Shown here: piece after piece, positions 22,080 through 35,054 of the stretch
How the letters are laid out: each line of letters begins with the position of its first letter
Numbering within the stretch: the stretch's first letter is position 1
Origin: Streptomyces laurentii
Lineage (GTDB): Bacteria; Actinomycetota; Actinomycetes; Streptomycetales; Streptomycetaceae
Direction of reading: 5' to 3'
Assembly (NCBI GenBank): GCA_002355495.1
Contig: AP017424.1
Coordinates: forward strand, 1,054,001-1,118,000
DNA: 64,000 nt
Made by a program: the position numbers and the translations under genes
The notes under the pieces: generated by a model
The model's database searches: none
Seen by the model: the letters and a program-made list of their open reading frames with translations, nothing else
Told to the model about the DNA's origin: nothing

Positions 22080-22517
22080 CTAGGCGTCCGCTTCCCGGCG
22101 CAGCCGCGGCTTCAGGTCCTTGAAGCGTCCGAGCAGACCGTTGACAAAGGCCGGGGAGTCGTCCGTGGAGAACTCCTTGGCGAGCTGCACGGCCTCGTCG
22201 ATGGCCACCGCGTCCGGCGTGCCGTCCTCCCAGATCAGCTCGTACGCGGCGAGGCGCACGATGTTCCGGTCGGTGGCCGGCATCCGGTCGAGGTCCCAGT
22301 CCACCGCGTAGGTCGCGATGAGCTCGTCGATCCGCCCCACGTGCTGGGCGTAGCCCTCGACCAGCTGCATGGTGAAGTCGCTGACCGGCGGCTGGCGGTC
22401 GTCGGACCGGTGCAGCCGTACCTGGTCCGCGAGGACCTCATGGACCGAGGTGCCGCGCTGATCGGCCTCGAACACGATCTGGAAGGCGCGCTTACGGGCC
22501 TTGCTCCGGGCAGCCAC
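22080..22517 (-). CDS. nusB: Transcription antitermination factor NusB
   Basis: NusB pairs with NusE (S10) on boxA RNA to promote processive transcription of rRNA operons. The 145 residues are all-helical: 'AARSKARKRAFQIVFEADQRG', 'FTMQLVEGYAQHVGRIDELI', 'AVDWDLDRMPATDRNIVRLAAYELIW' (within limits) and 'DEAVQLAKEFSTDDSPAFVNGLLGRF' are the usual family blocks. GTG start, 2 nt after the efp stop on the coding strand, so efp-nusB are co-translated. Confidence 0.97.
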   Translation of the reverse strand: MAARSKARKRAFQIVFEADQRGTSVHEVLADQVRLHRSDDRQPPVSDFTMQLVEGYAQHVGRIDELIATYAVDWDLDRMPATDRNIVRLAAYELIWEDGTPDAVAIDEAVQLAKEFSTDDSPAFVNGLLGRFKDLKPRLRREADA

Positions 22518-22519
22518 GG

Positions 22520-23086
22520 TTAGCTGTTCACCCGGCCGAGGTAGTCGCTGGTGCGGGTGTCGACCTTGACCTTCTCGCCGGTGGTGACGAAGAGCGGGAC
22601 CTGGATCTCGTGGCCGGTCTCCAGCGTGGCGGGCTTGGTGCCGCCGGTGGAGCGGTCACCCTGGACACCCGGGTCGGTGTGCTTGATCTCCAGCACGACG
22701 GCGGCGGGCAGCTCGACGTAGAGAACCGAGCCCTCGTGCTGCGCGACCGAGGCGGTGAAGCCCTCGATGAGGAAGTTGGCGGCGTCGCCGACGGCCTTGC
22801 GGTCGACGTGCAGCTGGTCGTACGTCTCCTCGTCCATGAAGACGAAGTAGTCGCCATCCATGTAGGAGAACTGCATGTCGCGGCGGTCGATGGTGGCCGT
22901 GTCGACCTTCACGCCCGCGTTGAAGGTCTTGTCGACGACCTTGCCCGACATGACGTTCTTGAGCTTGGTGCGCACGAAGGCCGGGCCCTTGCCGGGCTTG
23001 ACGTGCTGGAACTCGACGACGGACCAGAGCTGGCCGCCGTCGAGCTTGAGCACCATGCCGTTCTTGAGGTCGTTCGTGGAAGCCAC
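22520..23086 (-). CDS. efp: Translation elongation factor P
   Basis: EF-P relieves ribosome stalling at polyproline stretches; this window contains several Pro-rich proteins (e.g. 24346-25302, mltG). The 188 residues show the KOW-like N-domain '[29 protein letters not shown]' (split), with the loop lysine in PGKG. '[20 protein letters not shown]' and the C-terminal OB signature '[13 protein letters not shown]' follow. GTG start at 23086. No epmA/earP-type modification genes are seen nearby. Confidence 0.98.
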   Translation of the reverse strand: MASTNDLKNGMVLKLDGGQLWSVVEFQHVKPGKGPAFVRTKLKNVMSGKVVDKTFNAGVKVDTATIDRRDMQFSYMDGDYFVFMDEETYDQLHVDRKAVGDAANFLIEGFTASVAQHEGSVLYVELPAAVVLEIKHTDPGVQGDRSTGGTKPATLETGHEIQVPLFVTTGEKVKVDTRTSDYLGRVNS

Positions 23087-23134
23087 GTTGCGGAATCTCC
23101 TGGACTGACGTGGACCGAAAGGCCGGCCCGCGCC

Positions 23135-24238
23135 CTACAGCGCGAGCAGCTCCTTGGTCGTGATGGTGAGTAGCTCGGGTCCGCCGTCCGCCTCCTGGCG
23201 CACGACGAGCGTGTCATCGATCCGGACTCCGCCCCGGCCCGGGAGGTGGACCCCCGGTTCGACGGTGACCGGCACACAAGCGTCCAGTTTACCCATGGCC
23301 GCGGGTGCGAGCTGCGGGTCCTCGTCGATTTCCAGGCCCACCCCGTGCCCGGTGAGCCCGGCGGTGGCGTCACCGTGGCCCGCCGCGGCGAGCACCTGCC
23401 GGGCCGCGCGGTCCACGTCGCGGTACGCGGCGCCGGGTGCGAGGGCCTGCCGGCCGGCCCGCTGAGCGGCGAAGACGAGCTCGTACAGCTCGATCTGCCA
23501 GTCGGCCGGCGTGGTCCCGATGACGAAGGTACGGCCGATCTCACAGCGGTAGCCGTGATAGCTGGCGCCCAGGCAGACGGACAGGAAGTCGCCCTCCTCG
23601 ACCCGTCGGTCGGTGGGCTTGTGCCCGGACACGCCGGAGTTCGGGCCGGTGGCCACGGAGGTGGGGAAGGCGGGTCCGTCCGCGCCGTGGTCCACCAGCC
23701 GGCGTTCCAGTTCCAGGGCGAGGTGCCGTTCGGTCCGGCCGACCAGGATCGACTCCAGGAGTTCGCCGAGGGCCTGGTCGGCGATCTCGGCGGCGATCCG
23801 CAGGGAGCCGATCTCCTCCTCGTCCTTGACGATCCGGAGCTGTTCGACGGCCGAGGACAGATCGGCCAGGCGCAGTCCGGGCGCGGCCGACCCCATGGCC
23901 CGGTGCCGGGCCACGGTCAGATGGTGTTCCTCGACCGCGAGGGCGTCCGCCCCGGCCGTACGGGCGAGACCGACCGCGACGACGGCGGGATCCACGCCGC
24001 CGGTGGGTGGCTGCCGGTACAGGACCTCGTCGACGCGCCCCTCGGCCGGGTCGGGACCCGGCGCCGCCGGGCAGAGCAGGACGTCCTCGTCCGGGCCGAT
24101 CAGCAGGACCGCGCCGACGGGCGAACCGCCCGCGAGATAGCGGACGTTGGCGGGACGGGAGACCAGGGCCGCCGGGCTGCCCGCGGCCACGCAGCGGTCG
24201 CGCAGCCGGGTCCGGCGTTCCGCATACACCTCTGACAT
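23135..24238 (-). CDS. M24-family (aminopeptidase P-like) protein with atypical metal ligands
   Basis: The 367 residues comprise a creatinase-type N-domain (1-135) and a pita-bread M24 domain (140-360). Normal M24 enzymes use five ligands (D, D, H, E, E/D). Here the first Asp position reads 'LSVCLGASYHGY' (C222) and the second 'CEIGRTFVIG' (E233). H298 (GLTGHGVGLEID), E327 (VTVEPGV) and an acidic pair at 341-342 (VRIDDTLVV) remain. The protein sits upstream of efp, as in other streptomycetes where, from memory, the same substitutions occur. The substitutions question classical Xaa-Pro peptidase activity; it could use another metal geometry or be non-catalytic. ATG start at 24238. Confidence 0.85.
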   Translation of the reverse strand: MSEVYAERRTRLRDRCVAAGSPAALVSRPANVRYLAGGSPVGAVLLIGPDEDVLLCPAAPGPDPAEGRVDEVLYRQPPTGGVDPAVVAVGLARTAGADALAVEEHHLTVARHRAMGSAAPGLRLADLSSAVEQLRIVKDEEEIGSLRIAAEIADQALGELLESILVGRTERHLALELERRLVDHGADGPAFPTSVATGPNSGVSGHKPTDRRVEEGDFLSVCLGASYHGYRCEIGRTFVIGTTPADWQIELYELVFAAQRAGRQALAPGAAYRDVDRAARQVLAAAGHGDATAGLTGHGVGLEIDEDPQLAPAAMGKLDACVPVTVEPGVHLPGRGGVRIDDTLVVRQEADGGPELLTITTKELLAL

Positions 24239-24320
24239 GGTCCGAGCCTACGAGTGGCCGGACGCCCCGGCCTGTTGGGCGCCGCCGACCGGGCCTCCCG
24301 GGCCGGGCCGGATCGGGTCG

Positions 24321-24355
24321 GGCCGTCCAGGTCAGGCCGTCCAGGTCAGGCCGTC
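24321..24355. repeat. 14-bp tandem repeat, 2.5 copies
   Basis: GGCCGTCCAGGTCA occurs at 24321-24334 and 24335-24348, with a half copy after. The second unit contains the stop codon of the ATPase gene (24346-24348). Confidence 0.8.
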
Positions 24356-25302
24356 GGATGCTGCCCGGAGATCGCGCGGGCGAGCACGTCGTCGAGGACC
24401 CGGGCGGTGGTCTCCACGTCGTACGTCGAGTTGTCGATGATCGGGAGCCCGGAGCCGTACCAGCCGGCCATCCGGCCGTGGATCGCGGCGACCTCCTCGT
24501 CCGACAGCCGCCGGTTGCCGCTGCGCTCGGCGTTGCGCTCCAGGACGATGTCGAGGCCGGGCAGCAGGACGACGGGCAGCAGGCCGGGGCCGACATGGCG
24601 CTTCCAGCCGCCGAGGCCGACGACCGGCCAGTCCGGGAAGACGGCGTCGTCGAGGATGCAGGAGATCCCGTTCGCGAGGAAGTTGCGGGCGGCGAAGCCG
24701 CAGGTGCGGCGGGCGAGCCGGTACTGGGCCTCGGAGTGCTCGTTCCAGCCCGACTGAGGGTCGGCGAAGCCGGAGCAGACCCATTCGCGGACGTCGTCGA
24801 GGCTGATGTGGGCGGTCGGGACGCGCCGGCGGGACGCCCAGTGGCGGGCGACGGTGGTCTTCCCCGCGCCGGCCGGGCCGATGAGCAGGACGGCGATGGT
24901 GGCGCCGGCGGTGCCGGTCACCGGGGGCGGCAGGGTGACGTGTGCGGTGGCCGGGCCGCTCGCGGCCCAGCCCGCCGACGCGGGGGCCGGTGCCGCGGCG
25001 GCGGCCGGAGCCGCCGGGGCGGGGGGCATCGGCGGGGCGGGCGGCACGCCCTGCGGGACCCGGGCGGGGGCCGGACCCGTGGCCGGCATCGGCGCCGGGC
25101 CGGAACCGGGGTAGGGCAGGTGCCCGGGCGCGGGCGGTACGGGGGGCGCGGCGGGCGCCGGCGGCACGGGCGGGGGCCCGCCCTGGGCCGGTGCGCCGGG
25201 GGCGCCGGCCTGGCCGTGCTGCCAGCCCGGCGGGCCGCTCTGACCTGGCGGCTCATGCGGTGGCAACGGAGCCCTCATCGCGTGCTGCATCCGGTGCCCC
25301 AC
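24346..25302 (-). CDS. P-loop ATPase/kinase-like protein with long Pro/Ala-rich N-terminus
   Basis: The protein has 318 residues. Residues 1-135 are proline/alanine-rich low complexity (PPGQSGPPGW, PPVPPAPAAPPVPPAPG) and probably disordered. Residues about 138-315 are a nucleotide kinase-like domain with Walker A 'LLIGPAGAGKTTVARHWA', 'ISLDDVREWVCSGFADPQ' and 'DDAVFPDW'. The kinase-like part resembles AAA_33/Zeta-toxin-like kinases, but substrate is unknown. GTG at 25302 is used; an ATG five codons later is possible. A terminator precedes it (25346-25383), so it likely has its own promoter. Confidence 0.8.
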   Translation of the reverse strand: MGHRMQHAMRAPLPPHEPPGQSGPPGWQHGQAGAPGAPAQGGPPPVPPAPAAPPVPPAPGHLPYPGSGPAPMPATGPAPARVPQGVPPAPPMPPAPAAPAAAAAPAPASAGWAASGPATAHVTLPPPVTGTAGATIAVLLIGPAGAGKTTVARHWASRRRVPTAHISLDDVREWVCSGFADPQSGWNEHSEAQYRLARRTCGFAARNFLANGISCILDDAVFPDWPVVGLGGWKRHVGPGLLPVVLLPGLDIVLERNAERSGNRRLSDEEVAAIHGRMAGWYGSGLPIIDNSTYDVETTARVLDDVLARAISGQHPTA

Positions 25303-25345
25303 TCCGTCCCGTCGCGCCGAAACTTCCGCTGTTGCCGGAACGTTA

Positions 25346-25383
25346 CCGCCCCCGGCTCCCTCTGGGGAAACGGCCGGGGGCGG
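25346..25383 (-). terminator. Terminator of the aro operon after aroQ
   Basis: A perfect 11-bp stem (CCGCCCCCGGC / GCCGGGGGCGG) with a 16-nt loop lies about 60 nt past the aroQ stop. Confidence 0.7.
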
Positions 25384-25443
25384 TCCGACGTGCCCGGATG
25401 CGTGGACGGAGAGGTGCCCGCGCGGACCGGCCGGGCGGGCCGG

Positions 25444-28695
<3,252 letters not shown>

Positions 28696-28823
28696 CGATG
28701 CTCCTCATGCTCGCGCCTGGGCACTGCGGCGCGACCCGGGTGCGCGGCCCCGGTCCGCCGGGGACGATCCTCCCATGTCCGACCCACCGGTCGATCTCCG
28801 GTCCACGAGTCGGGACACTCGTC

Positions 28824-29102
28824 TCACGTGTCGGGTGAGGTCTTCTCCGTCCCCGGAGCCGTCTCCGGGCCCTCTCCCGCTTCCCCTCGCTCGCCCTGTT
28901 TCCGCAGCTCCCGCCGCTTCCGCACCGCGTTGCGGCACCAGGCCACGACGAGGTAGACGGCCGTGGCGCCGATCAGGACGAGCAGCGGATAACGGACCAC
29001 GGCCGGCATCGAAACGAACACGGCCCGCCCCGCCGCCACCGACAGCCGCAGCAGATCCTCCGCCAGCGCCCACTTGGACGCGAGCAGCACATTTCCCCCC
29101 AT
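28824..29102 (-). CDS. Small single-pass membrane protein
   Basis: This 92-residue protein lies between aroE and aroC. One hydrophobic span near residues 36-55 (YPLLVLIGATAVYLVVAW) is followed by a basic cluster (RKRRELRKQ) and an acidic, Pro/Thr-rich tail. ATG 29102 has GGGGGAG just upstream. It has no recognised domain. The aro context is conserved in layout but does not give a function. Confidence 0.65.
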   Translation of the reverse strand: MGGNVLLASKWALAEDLLRLSVAAGRAVFVSMPAVVRYPLLVLIGATAVYLVVAWCRNAVRKRRELRKQGERGEAGEGPETAPGTEKTSPDT

Positions 29103-29139
29103 GTCTCCCCCTTGTGTCGCCCGTCTCGTGGCCCCTCGG

Positions 29140-29973
29140 TCAGCGCTGGGCCAGCGCCGCCTCCCCCGCCGCCCGCATCGCCGCGAGCGGGCCGGGGGTC
29201 CGCCCGGTCATCTGCTCCACCTGGAGCACGGCCTGGTGGACCAGCAGGTCGAGCCCGCCCACCACTTTGCCGCCGCGCGCGGACCAGGCGGCGGCGAGCC
29301 GCGTGGGCCACGGGTCGTACAGGACATCGAAGAGTGTGCCGGGAGCGTCGGGGACGGATGCCGCGAGCGCGTCCGTGGTCCCGGCGGGCGTGGTCGCGAC
29401 GACGAGCGGTGCGGCGAAGGCCTCGGCCGCGTCGTCCCAGGCGGCCGTACGGACGTCGACCCCGAGGCGCTCGCCCCAGCCGCGCATCTCCTCGGCGCGC
29501 GCCTCACTGCGTACGTACGCGGTGACGGGCCCCGAGCAGATCCGGGCGAGGGCGGCCAGCGCCGACGACGCGGTGGCGCCGGCGCCGAGGACCGCCGCCG
29601 CGTCCACCTTCTCGACGCCCCGCTCGCGCAGGGCTGCGACCATGCCGGGGATGTCGGTGTTGTCGCCGACCCGGCGGCCGTCCTCGGTGAGGACGACCGT
29701 GTTGACGGCCTCGACGGCGGCGGCGGTGTCCGTGATCTCGTCGAGCAGCGGGATGACCGCCCGCTTGAGCGGCATCGTGAGCGAGAGCCCCGCCCATGAC
29801 GCGTCGAGCCCGCCCACGAAGCCGGGAAGCGCGGGCTCGTCGACCTCGAAGCGGTCGTACGACCAGTCGTCGAGGCCGAGCTCCCGGTACGCGGACCGGT
29901 GCAGGACCGGGGAGAGCGAGTGGGCGATGGGCGAACCGAGGACGGCCGCCCGTCGCCCGTCAGTTGCCGGCAT
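29140..29973 (-). CDS. aroE: Shikimate dehydrogenase
   Basis: AroE reduces 3-dehydroshikimate with NADPH (shikimate step 4). The 277 residues show the substrate-binding 'AVLGSPIAHSLSPVLHRSAY'. The catalytic Lys/Asp region is 'SLTMPLKRAVIPLLDEI' and 'EAVNTVV...GDNTDIPGMV'. The dinucleotide loop is 'AAVLGAGATASSALAAL'. Its start overlaps the mltG stop by 14 nt, as commonly seen for mltG-aroE in actinobacteria. Confidence 0.96.
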   Translation of the reverse strand: MPATDGRRAAVLGSPIAHSLSPVLHRSAYRELGLDDWSYDRFEVDEPALPGFVGGLDASWAGLSLTMPLKRAVIPLLDEITDTAAAVEAVNTVVLTEDGRRVGDNTDIPGMVAALRERGVEKVDAAAVLGAGATASSALAALARICSGPVTAYVRSEARAEEMRGWGERLGVDVRTAAWDDAAEAFAAPLVVATTPAGTTDALAASVPDAPGTLFDVLYDPWPTRLAAAWSARGGKVVGGLDLLVHQAVLQVEQMTGRTPGPLAAMRAAGEAALAQR

Positions 29974-31816
29974 TGAACTTGTCCTTCAGCCTCAGGAACT
30001 CGTCGTGCGTCTTGGCGAACTCGGTCTTGTTCTTGCCGTCGGTCGCGACGAAGTACTTCCAGCCGTCGTGGGTCGGATCGAGCATCGCGGCGAGCGCCTT
30101 GTCGCCCGGGTTGCCGATCGGTCCCGGCGGCAGCCCCGTGTTCGTGTACGTGTTGTAGGGGTCCTTGTTGTTCTTGACCTCGTCCTCGGTGAGCTTGATC
30201 TCGCTCTGGCCCTTCAGATAGTTGTACGTCGAGTCGAACTGGATGAGGTAGACCGTCTCCTTGGGGTCGGCGAGACGGTTGTAGACGACCTCCGCCATCT
30301 TGCGGAAGTCGTCGTCCGTCTTACCCTCCGCCTGCACCATGCTCGCGATGGTCAGCAGCTCCCAGGGACCCTTGACGCCCAGCGCGCTCGCCTTCTTCTG
30401 AAGGTCGAGCTTCCCGTACTCCCCGTTCGCGTGCGCGACCATCCTGCGCAGCACGTCTTCCGGCTTGGTGCCCTTGGCGACCGGATAGCTCGACGGGTAG
30501 AGGAAGCCCTCCAGCGGGTCCTTGGTCCGGGGGCGATTCTTGGCCCAGTCGGGCAGCCCGAGCTTGTTCGCGTCCTTGAAGGCGATGTCCTTGGTGGTCC
30601 CGGGTTCGAGGTCGAGGCGCTTGTCGATCTGGGCGTACACCCAGGAGTTGCGCTTGCCCTCGGGGATGATGAAGTTGGTCTGGCTCGCCGGGTTGAGCAT
30701 GAGCGCGACCGCGCTCGCCGCCGACATCTCCTTCTTCATCGTGTAGACACCGGCCTGGATGGAGAGACCCTTGGGGTTCCTCTGCTGGGCCGAGACGAAG
30801 GCGTCGACGCTCTTGACGACACCGGCCTTCTTGAGGATGTTGCCGATCCGCGAGCCGCTCGCCTGGCCCGGGATCTCGACCTGGACGTCGCCGCTGCCCT
30901 CGCCCACGTAGTCGGGCGCGGCGGCGAAACGGCCTTGGTAGAACTTGTAGCCGAAGTAGCCGACGCCACCGACGGCGCCGAGGATGACGCCCGTGACGAC
31001 CAGGCAGGCCACCCCGTTCTTGGCCTTGCGGCCCTTCTTGCCCTTGCCGCCGCGGCCGGAGCGGGAGCCGCGGCCCGGCTCCTCGTCGTCGTCTTCCTCG
31101 TCGTACTTGTCGTACGCGTCGTCGTGGTCGTCCCGGGCGCCCCGGCGGCCCCGGCCGGCGCGGTCTCCGCGACCGGCGCCCCGGCCACCGTGGTCGTCCC
31201 GGCCGTCGCCGTCGTCGTCACCGCCGCCGGTGAAGAAAGGATGCTCCTCCTGCGACTCCGGGTCCGCGTCCCATTCGTCGACCGGCTCCGGCGGAGCCTG
31301 GCGGTGGCCGGGGGGCTGCGGCGGCGGGTACGCCTCGGGGGTGCCGTAGAGGTCGGGCTGCTGCTGGCCGCCGTACGGATCGGCGGGCGGGGCGTTGTAC
31401 GGCATCGCCGCCTGGCCCGTCTCCCAGTTGCCGTCGTACTGCGGCTGCGACTCCGGCGACTGCTGCTGCACGGGGTAGCCGTTGGCGTCGTAGCCGCCCT
31501 GGTTCCCGTACTGCTGCTGCCCGCCGTACGCCTGCTCCTGCGGAGACTGCTGCGGGTACTGCTCCTGCGCGTACTGCTGCGGATACTGCTGCTGGTGCTG
31601 CTCCTGCGGATACTGCTGCTGATCCTGCTGCGCGTACTGCTGCTGTTCCTGCTGCGGGTACTGCTGATACGCGTCACCCGCGTACGGATCCGTTTGGCCG
31701 TACGTCGCCTGCTGCGGGTACTGCTGCTGTTGTTGGCCATCCCACCCCTGGTCCCCGTACAGGGGGTCCTGGGGGTGCCACGGTTCGGAGCCGGGGCTCC
31801 GGCCATACTCAGTCAT
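29960..31816 (-). CDS. mltG: Endolytic murein transglycosylase MltG with Gln/Tyr-rich cytoplasmic tail
   Basis: MltG cleaves nascent peptidoglycan glycan strands at the membrane and sets strand length. The protein has 618 residues. Residues 24-130 are extraordinarily rich in Q, Y and P (repeats such as QQYPQQ and QQYAQ). Residues 195-265 are charged (DDDGDGRDDHGG, then RSGRGGKGKKGRKAK). One membrane span lies at 268-290. The extracellular YceG domain (about 300-618) has the catalytic glutamate in 'IASMVQAEGKTDDDF' (E497), followed by 'AEVVYNRLADP' and 'NTYTNTGLPPGPIGNPG'. The long tail is atypical of E. coli MltG but Gln/Pro-rich tails occur in actinobacteria. Confidence 0.95.
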   Translation of the reverse strand: MTEYGRSPGSEPWHPQDPLYGDQGWDGQQQQQYPQQATYGQTDPYAGDAYQQYPQQEQQQYAQQDQQQYPQEQHQQQYPQQYAQEQYPQQSPQEQAYGGQQQYGNQGGYDANGYPVQQQSPESQPQYDGNWETGQAAMPYNAPPADPYGGQQQPDLYGTPEAYPPPQPPGHRQAPPEPVDEWDADPESQEEHPFFTGGGDDDGDGRDDHGGRGAGRGDRAGRGRRGARDDHDDAYDKYDEEDDDEEPGRGSRSGRGGKGKKGRKAKNGVACLVVTGVILGAVGGVGYFGYKFYQGRFAAAPDYVGEGSGDVQVEIPGQASGSRIGNILKKAGVVKSVDAFVSAQQRNPKGLSIQAGVYTMKKEMSAASAVALMLNPASQTNFIIPEGKRNSWVYAQIDKRLDLEPGTTKDIAFKDANKLGLPDWAKNRPRTKDPLEGFLYPSSYPVAKGTKPEDVLRRMVAHANGEYGKLDLQKKASALGVKGPWELLTIASMVQAEGKTDDDFRKMAEVVYNRLADPKETVYLIQFDSTYNYLKGQSEIKLTEDEVKNNKDPYNTYTNTGLPPGPIGNPGDKALAAMLDPTHDGWKYFVATDGKNKTEFAKTHDEFLRLKDKFNAGN

Positions 31817-31864
31817 TGATCCCCAAACAGCCGCGAGGCCTCCGGACGTTCAGCCTCTACGTGG

Positions 31865-31891
31865 TGCGGCGGCTGTTCGAACACCGCCGCA
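31865..31891 (-). terminator. Stem-loop between ruvX and mltG
   Basis: TGCGGCGG pairs with CCGCCGCA, extended by TGTT/AACA across a one-base bulge. It lies about 27 nt past the ruvX stop and may partially terminate. Confidence 0.55.
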
Positions 31892-31917
31892 ACGCGCGGA
31901 ACGTTACCGTATCGCGA

Positions 31918-32388
31918 TCAGATGACTGTTTCGACGCCCTCACCGGGCGGATTACCTGATACCCGTTCGGACTCAAGAGCGTTCTGAAGGATGATCACAG
32001 CGGCGGCCTGATCGATGACGGACCGCCCCTTCTTCGCCTTCACGCCGGAGGCCCGCAGCCCGTGCGTGGCCGACACCGTCGTCATCCGCTCGTCGACGAG
32101 CCGCACCGGGACCGGGGCGATGCCCTTGGCCATCTCCCGGGCGAAGGCGCGCACCTTGGTCGCGGCCGGGCCCTCCCGCCCGCTGAGCGAGCGGGGCAGG
32201 CCCACGACGACCTCGATCGGCTCGTACTCCTCGACGAGCTTCCGCAGCCGCCGGTGGGCGGCCGGGACGTCACGCCCCGGCACGGTCTCCACCGGCGTGG
32301 CGAGGACCCCGTCGGGGTCGCACGAGGCGACCCCGATCCGGGCGTCCCCGACGTCGACGGCGAGTCGGCGTCCTCGACGCATCGTCAC
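31918..32388 (-). CDS. ruvX: Putative Holliday junction resolvase / pre-16S rRNA nuclease YqgF
   Basis: YqgF/RuvX is an RNase H-fold nuclease; in E. coli it matures the 16S rRNA 5' end. The 156 residues show '[19 protein letters not shown]' with the first catalytic Asp, '[14 protein letters not shown]' and '[13 protein letters not shown]' (Glu). The final Asp motif is '[20 protein letters not shown]'. GTG start overlaps the alaS stop (GTGA), the usual alaS-ruvX arrangement. Confidence 0.95.
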   Translation of the reverse strand: MTMRRGRRLAVDVGDARIGVASCDPDGVLATPVETVPGRDVPAAHRRLRKLVEEYEPIEVVVGLPRSLSGREGPAATKVRAFAREMAKGIAPVPVRLVDERMTTVSATHGLRASGVKAKKGRSVIDQAAAVIILQNALESERVSGNPPGEGVETVI

Positions 32389-35054
32389 GCGTTCTCCGTC
32401 ACGAGGCGCTCGACAGCGGCCATGGCCTCGCTGACGGCCTGCGGGTTCTGCCCGCCGCCCTGGGCGACGTCCGGCTTGCCGCCGCCACCGCCACCGAGGG
32501 TCTTGGCGGCCGTGCGGACCAGCTCGCCGGCCTTGAAGCCGCGCTCGCGGGCGGCCTCGTTGGTGGCGATGACCGTCAGCGGCTTGCCGCCCACGGTCGT
32601 GAACAGGGCGACGACGGCCGGGCGGTCCGAGGGGATGCGGCCGCGGACGTCCAGGACCAGCTTGCGCAGGTCGTCGGCGCCGGTGCCGTCCGGCACCTGG
32701 CCGGTGACCAGGGCGACGCCGCGGATGTCCCGGGCGGAGTCGACCAGACCGGCGGCGGCCTGCAGGACCTTCTCCGCGCGGAACTTCTCGATCTCCTTCT
32801 CGGCGTCCTTCAGCTTGCCGAGCATCGAGGAGATCTTCTCCGGCAGCTCCTCCGGACGGCCCTTGACCAGCTCCTGGAGCTGGGCGACGACCGTGTGCTC
32901 ACGGGCCAGGAAGTTGTACGCGTCGACGCCGACCAGGGCCTCGATCCGGCGCACGCCGGAGCCGATCGACGACTCGCCGAGCAGCTTCACCAGACCCAGC
33001 TGGGCGGTGTTGTGGACGTGCGTACCGCCGCACAGCTCCTTGGAGAAGTCGCCGATGGTGACGACGCGGACCTGCTCGCCGTACTTCTCGCCGAACTCGG
33101 CGATGGCGCCCTGACGCTTGGCCTCGTCGATCGGCATGACCTCGGCGTGCACGTCGAGCTCGCGCGCGAGCACCTCGTTGATCTTCTGCTCGACGTCCGT
33201 GAGGACGGCGCCGGGGACGGCGTTCGGCGAGCCGAAGTCGAAGCGGAAGCGGCCCGGGGAGTTCTCCGAACCGGCCTGGGCGGCGGTCGGGCCGAGGGCG
33301 TCGCGCAGCGCCTGGTGGGTCAGGTGGGTGGCGCTGTGGGCGCGGGCGATGGCCCGGCGGCGGCGCACGTCGATGGCGGCGTAGGCGGAGGCGCCCACGG
33401 TCACCTCGCCGACCTGCACCGAGCCCTTGTGGACGTAGACGCCGGGGACCGGCTGCTGGACGTCGCGGATCTCGATGACGGCACCGGAGTGCAGCTTGAT
33501 CCGGCCCTGGTCGGCGAGCTGGCCGCCGCCCTCGGCGTAGAACGGGGTGCGGTCGAGGACGACCTCGACCTCGTCGCCCTCGGAGGCGGCCGGGGACGGG
33601 GCGCCGTTGGCGATCAGGCCGACGACCGTGGTCTCGCCCTCGGTGTTGGTGTAGCCGGTGAACCGGGTGGCACCGGAGGCGTCGGCGATCTCCCGGTACG
33701 AGCTGAGGTCGGCGTGGCCGGTCTTCTTGGCCAGGGCGTCGGCCTTGGCGCGCTCCCGCTGCTCCTTCATCAGGCGGCGGAAGCCGTCCTCGTCCACGGA
33801 GAGGCCCTGCTCGGCGGCCATCTCCAGGGTGAGGTCGATCGGGAAGCCCCAGGTGTCGTGGAGCAGGAAGGCCTTCTCGCCGGCCAGGACCGTGCCGCCA
33901 GCGGCCTTGGTCTCGGTGACGGCGGTGTCGAGAATGTTCGTGCCGCCCTTGAGGGCCTTCAGGAACGCGGCCTCCTCGGCGAGGGCGACCGTCTCGATGC
34001 GCTTGCGGTCGGTCTCCAGCTCCGGGTACTGCTCGCCCATCGTCGTGATGACGGTGTCGACGAGCTCGCGGACGACCGGGCCGGTGGCGCCGAGCAGCCG
34101 CATGTTGCGGACGGCGCGGCGCATGATGCGGCGCAGCACGTAGCCGCGGCCCTCGTTGCCGGGGGTGACGCCGTCGCCGATGAGCATGACCGACGTACGC
34201 ATGTGGTCGGCGACCACGCGCAGCGACACGTCGCTGTCGTGGGACTTGCCGTAGGCGACACCGGTCAGCTCGGTGGCCTTGTCGATGACGACCTTGAGGG
34301 TGTCCGTCTCGTACATGTTCTGGACGCCCTGGAGGATCATCGCCAGGCGCTCCAGGCCGAGGCCCGTGTCGATGTTCTTCGACGGCAGGTCGCCGAGGAT
34401 CTCGAAGTCGTCCTTGCCGGTGCCCTCGCCTCGCTCGTACTGCATGAAGACGAGGTTCCAGATCTCGACGTACCGCTCGTCGTTGATGGCGGGGCCGCCC
34501 TCGACGCCGAACTCGGGGCCGCGGTCGTAGTTGATCTCGGAGCAGGGGCCGCAGGGGCCGGGGACGCCCATCGACCAGAAGTTGTCCTTCTTGCCGAGGC
34601 GCTGGATGCGCTCGGCGGGGACGCCCACGACGTCGCGCCAGATGGTCTCGGCCTCGTCGTCGTCGAGGTAGACGGTGATCCAGAGCTTCTCCGGGTCGAG
34701 CCCGTAGCCGCCGTGCTCGACCGAGGAGGTCAGGAGCTCCCAGGCGAGCTTGATGGCGCCTTCCTTGAAGTAGTCGCCGAAGGAGAAGTTGCCGCACATC
34801 TGGAAGAACGTGCCGTGGCGGGTGGTCTTGCCGACCTCTTCGATGTCGGGCGTGCGCACGCACTTCTGCACGCTGGAGGCGCGCGAGAACGGCGGCTTGA
34901 CCTCACCCAGGAAGTAGGGCTTGAAGGGCACCATGCCGGCCGGGACAAGCAGCAGAGTCGGGTCGTCCGCGATGAGCGACGCCGAAGGGACGACGGTGTG
35001 CCCGCGCTCCTCGAAGAAGCTCAGCCAGCGGCGGCGGATTTCAGCCGACTCCAT
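32385..35054 (-). CDS. alaS: Alanyl-tRNA synthetase
   Basis: AlaS charges tRNA-Ala and edits mischarged Ser/Gly. The 889 residues have the class II core: '[20 protein letters not shown]', motif 1-2 region '[20 protein letters not shown]' and '[12 protein letters not shown]', and motif 3 '[14 protein letters not shown]'. The editing-domain zinc/catalytic motif '[17 protein letters not shown]' (HxxxH) pairs with '[13 protein letters not shown]'. The C-Ala end has '[15 protein letters not shown]'. Start at ATG 35054 overlaps the stop of the upstream small gene by 1 nt. Confidence 0.99.
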   Translation of the reverse strand: MESAEIRRRWLSFFEERGHTVVPSASLIADDPTLLLVPAGMVPFKPYFLGEVKPPFSRASSVQKCVRTPDIEEVGKTTRHGTFFQMCGNFSFGDYFKEGAIKLAWELLTSSVEHGGYGLDPEKLWITVYLDDDEAETIWRDVVGVPAERIQRLGKKDNFWSMGVPGPCGPCSEINYDRGPEFGVEGGPAINDERYVEIWNLVFMQYERGEGTGKDDFEILGDLPSKNIDTGLGLERLAMILQGVQNMYETDTLKVVIDKATELTGVAYGKSHDSDVSLRVVADHMRTSVMLIGDGVTPGNEGRGYVLRRIMRRAVRNMRLLGATGPVVRELVDTVITTMGEQYPELETDRKRIETVALAEEAAFLKALKGGTNILDTAVTETKAAGGTVLAGEKAFLLHDTWGFPIDLTLEMAAEQGLSVDEDGFRRLMKEQRERAKADALAKKTGHADLSSYREIADASGATRFTGYTNTEGETTVVGLIANGAPSPAASEGDEVEVVLDRTPFYAEGGGQLADQGRIKLHSGAVIEIRDVQQPVPGVYVHKGSVQVGEVTVGASAYAAIDVRRRRAIARAHSATHLTHQALRDALGPTAAQAGSENSPGRFRFDFGSPNAVPGAVLTDVEQKINEVLARELDVHAEVMPIDEAKRQGAIAEFGEKYGEQVRVVTIGDFSKELCGGTHVHNTAQLGLVKLLGESSIGSGVRRIEALVGVDAYNFLAREHTVVAQLQELVKGRPEELPEKISSMLGKLKDAEKEIEKFRAEKVLQAAAGLVDSARDIRGVALVTGQVPDGTGADDLRKLVLDVRGRIPSDRPAVVALFTTVGGKPLTVIATNEAARERGFKAGELVRTAAKTLGGGGGGKPDVAQGGGQNPQAVSEAMAAVERLVTENA

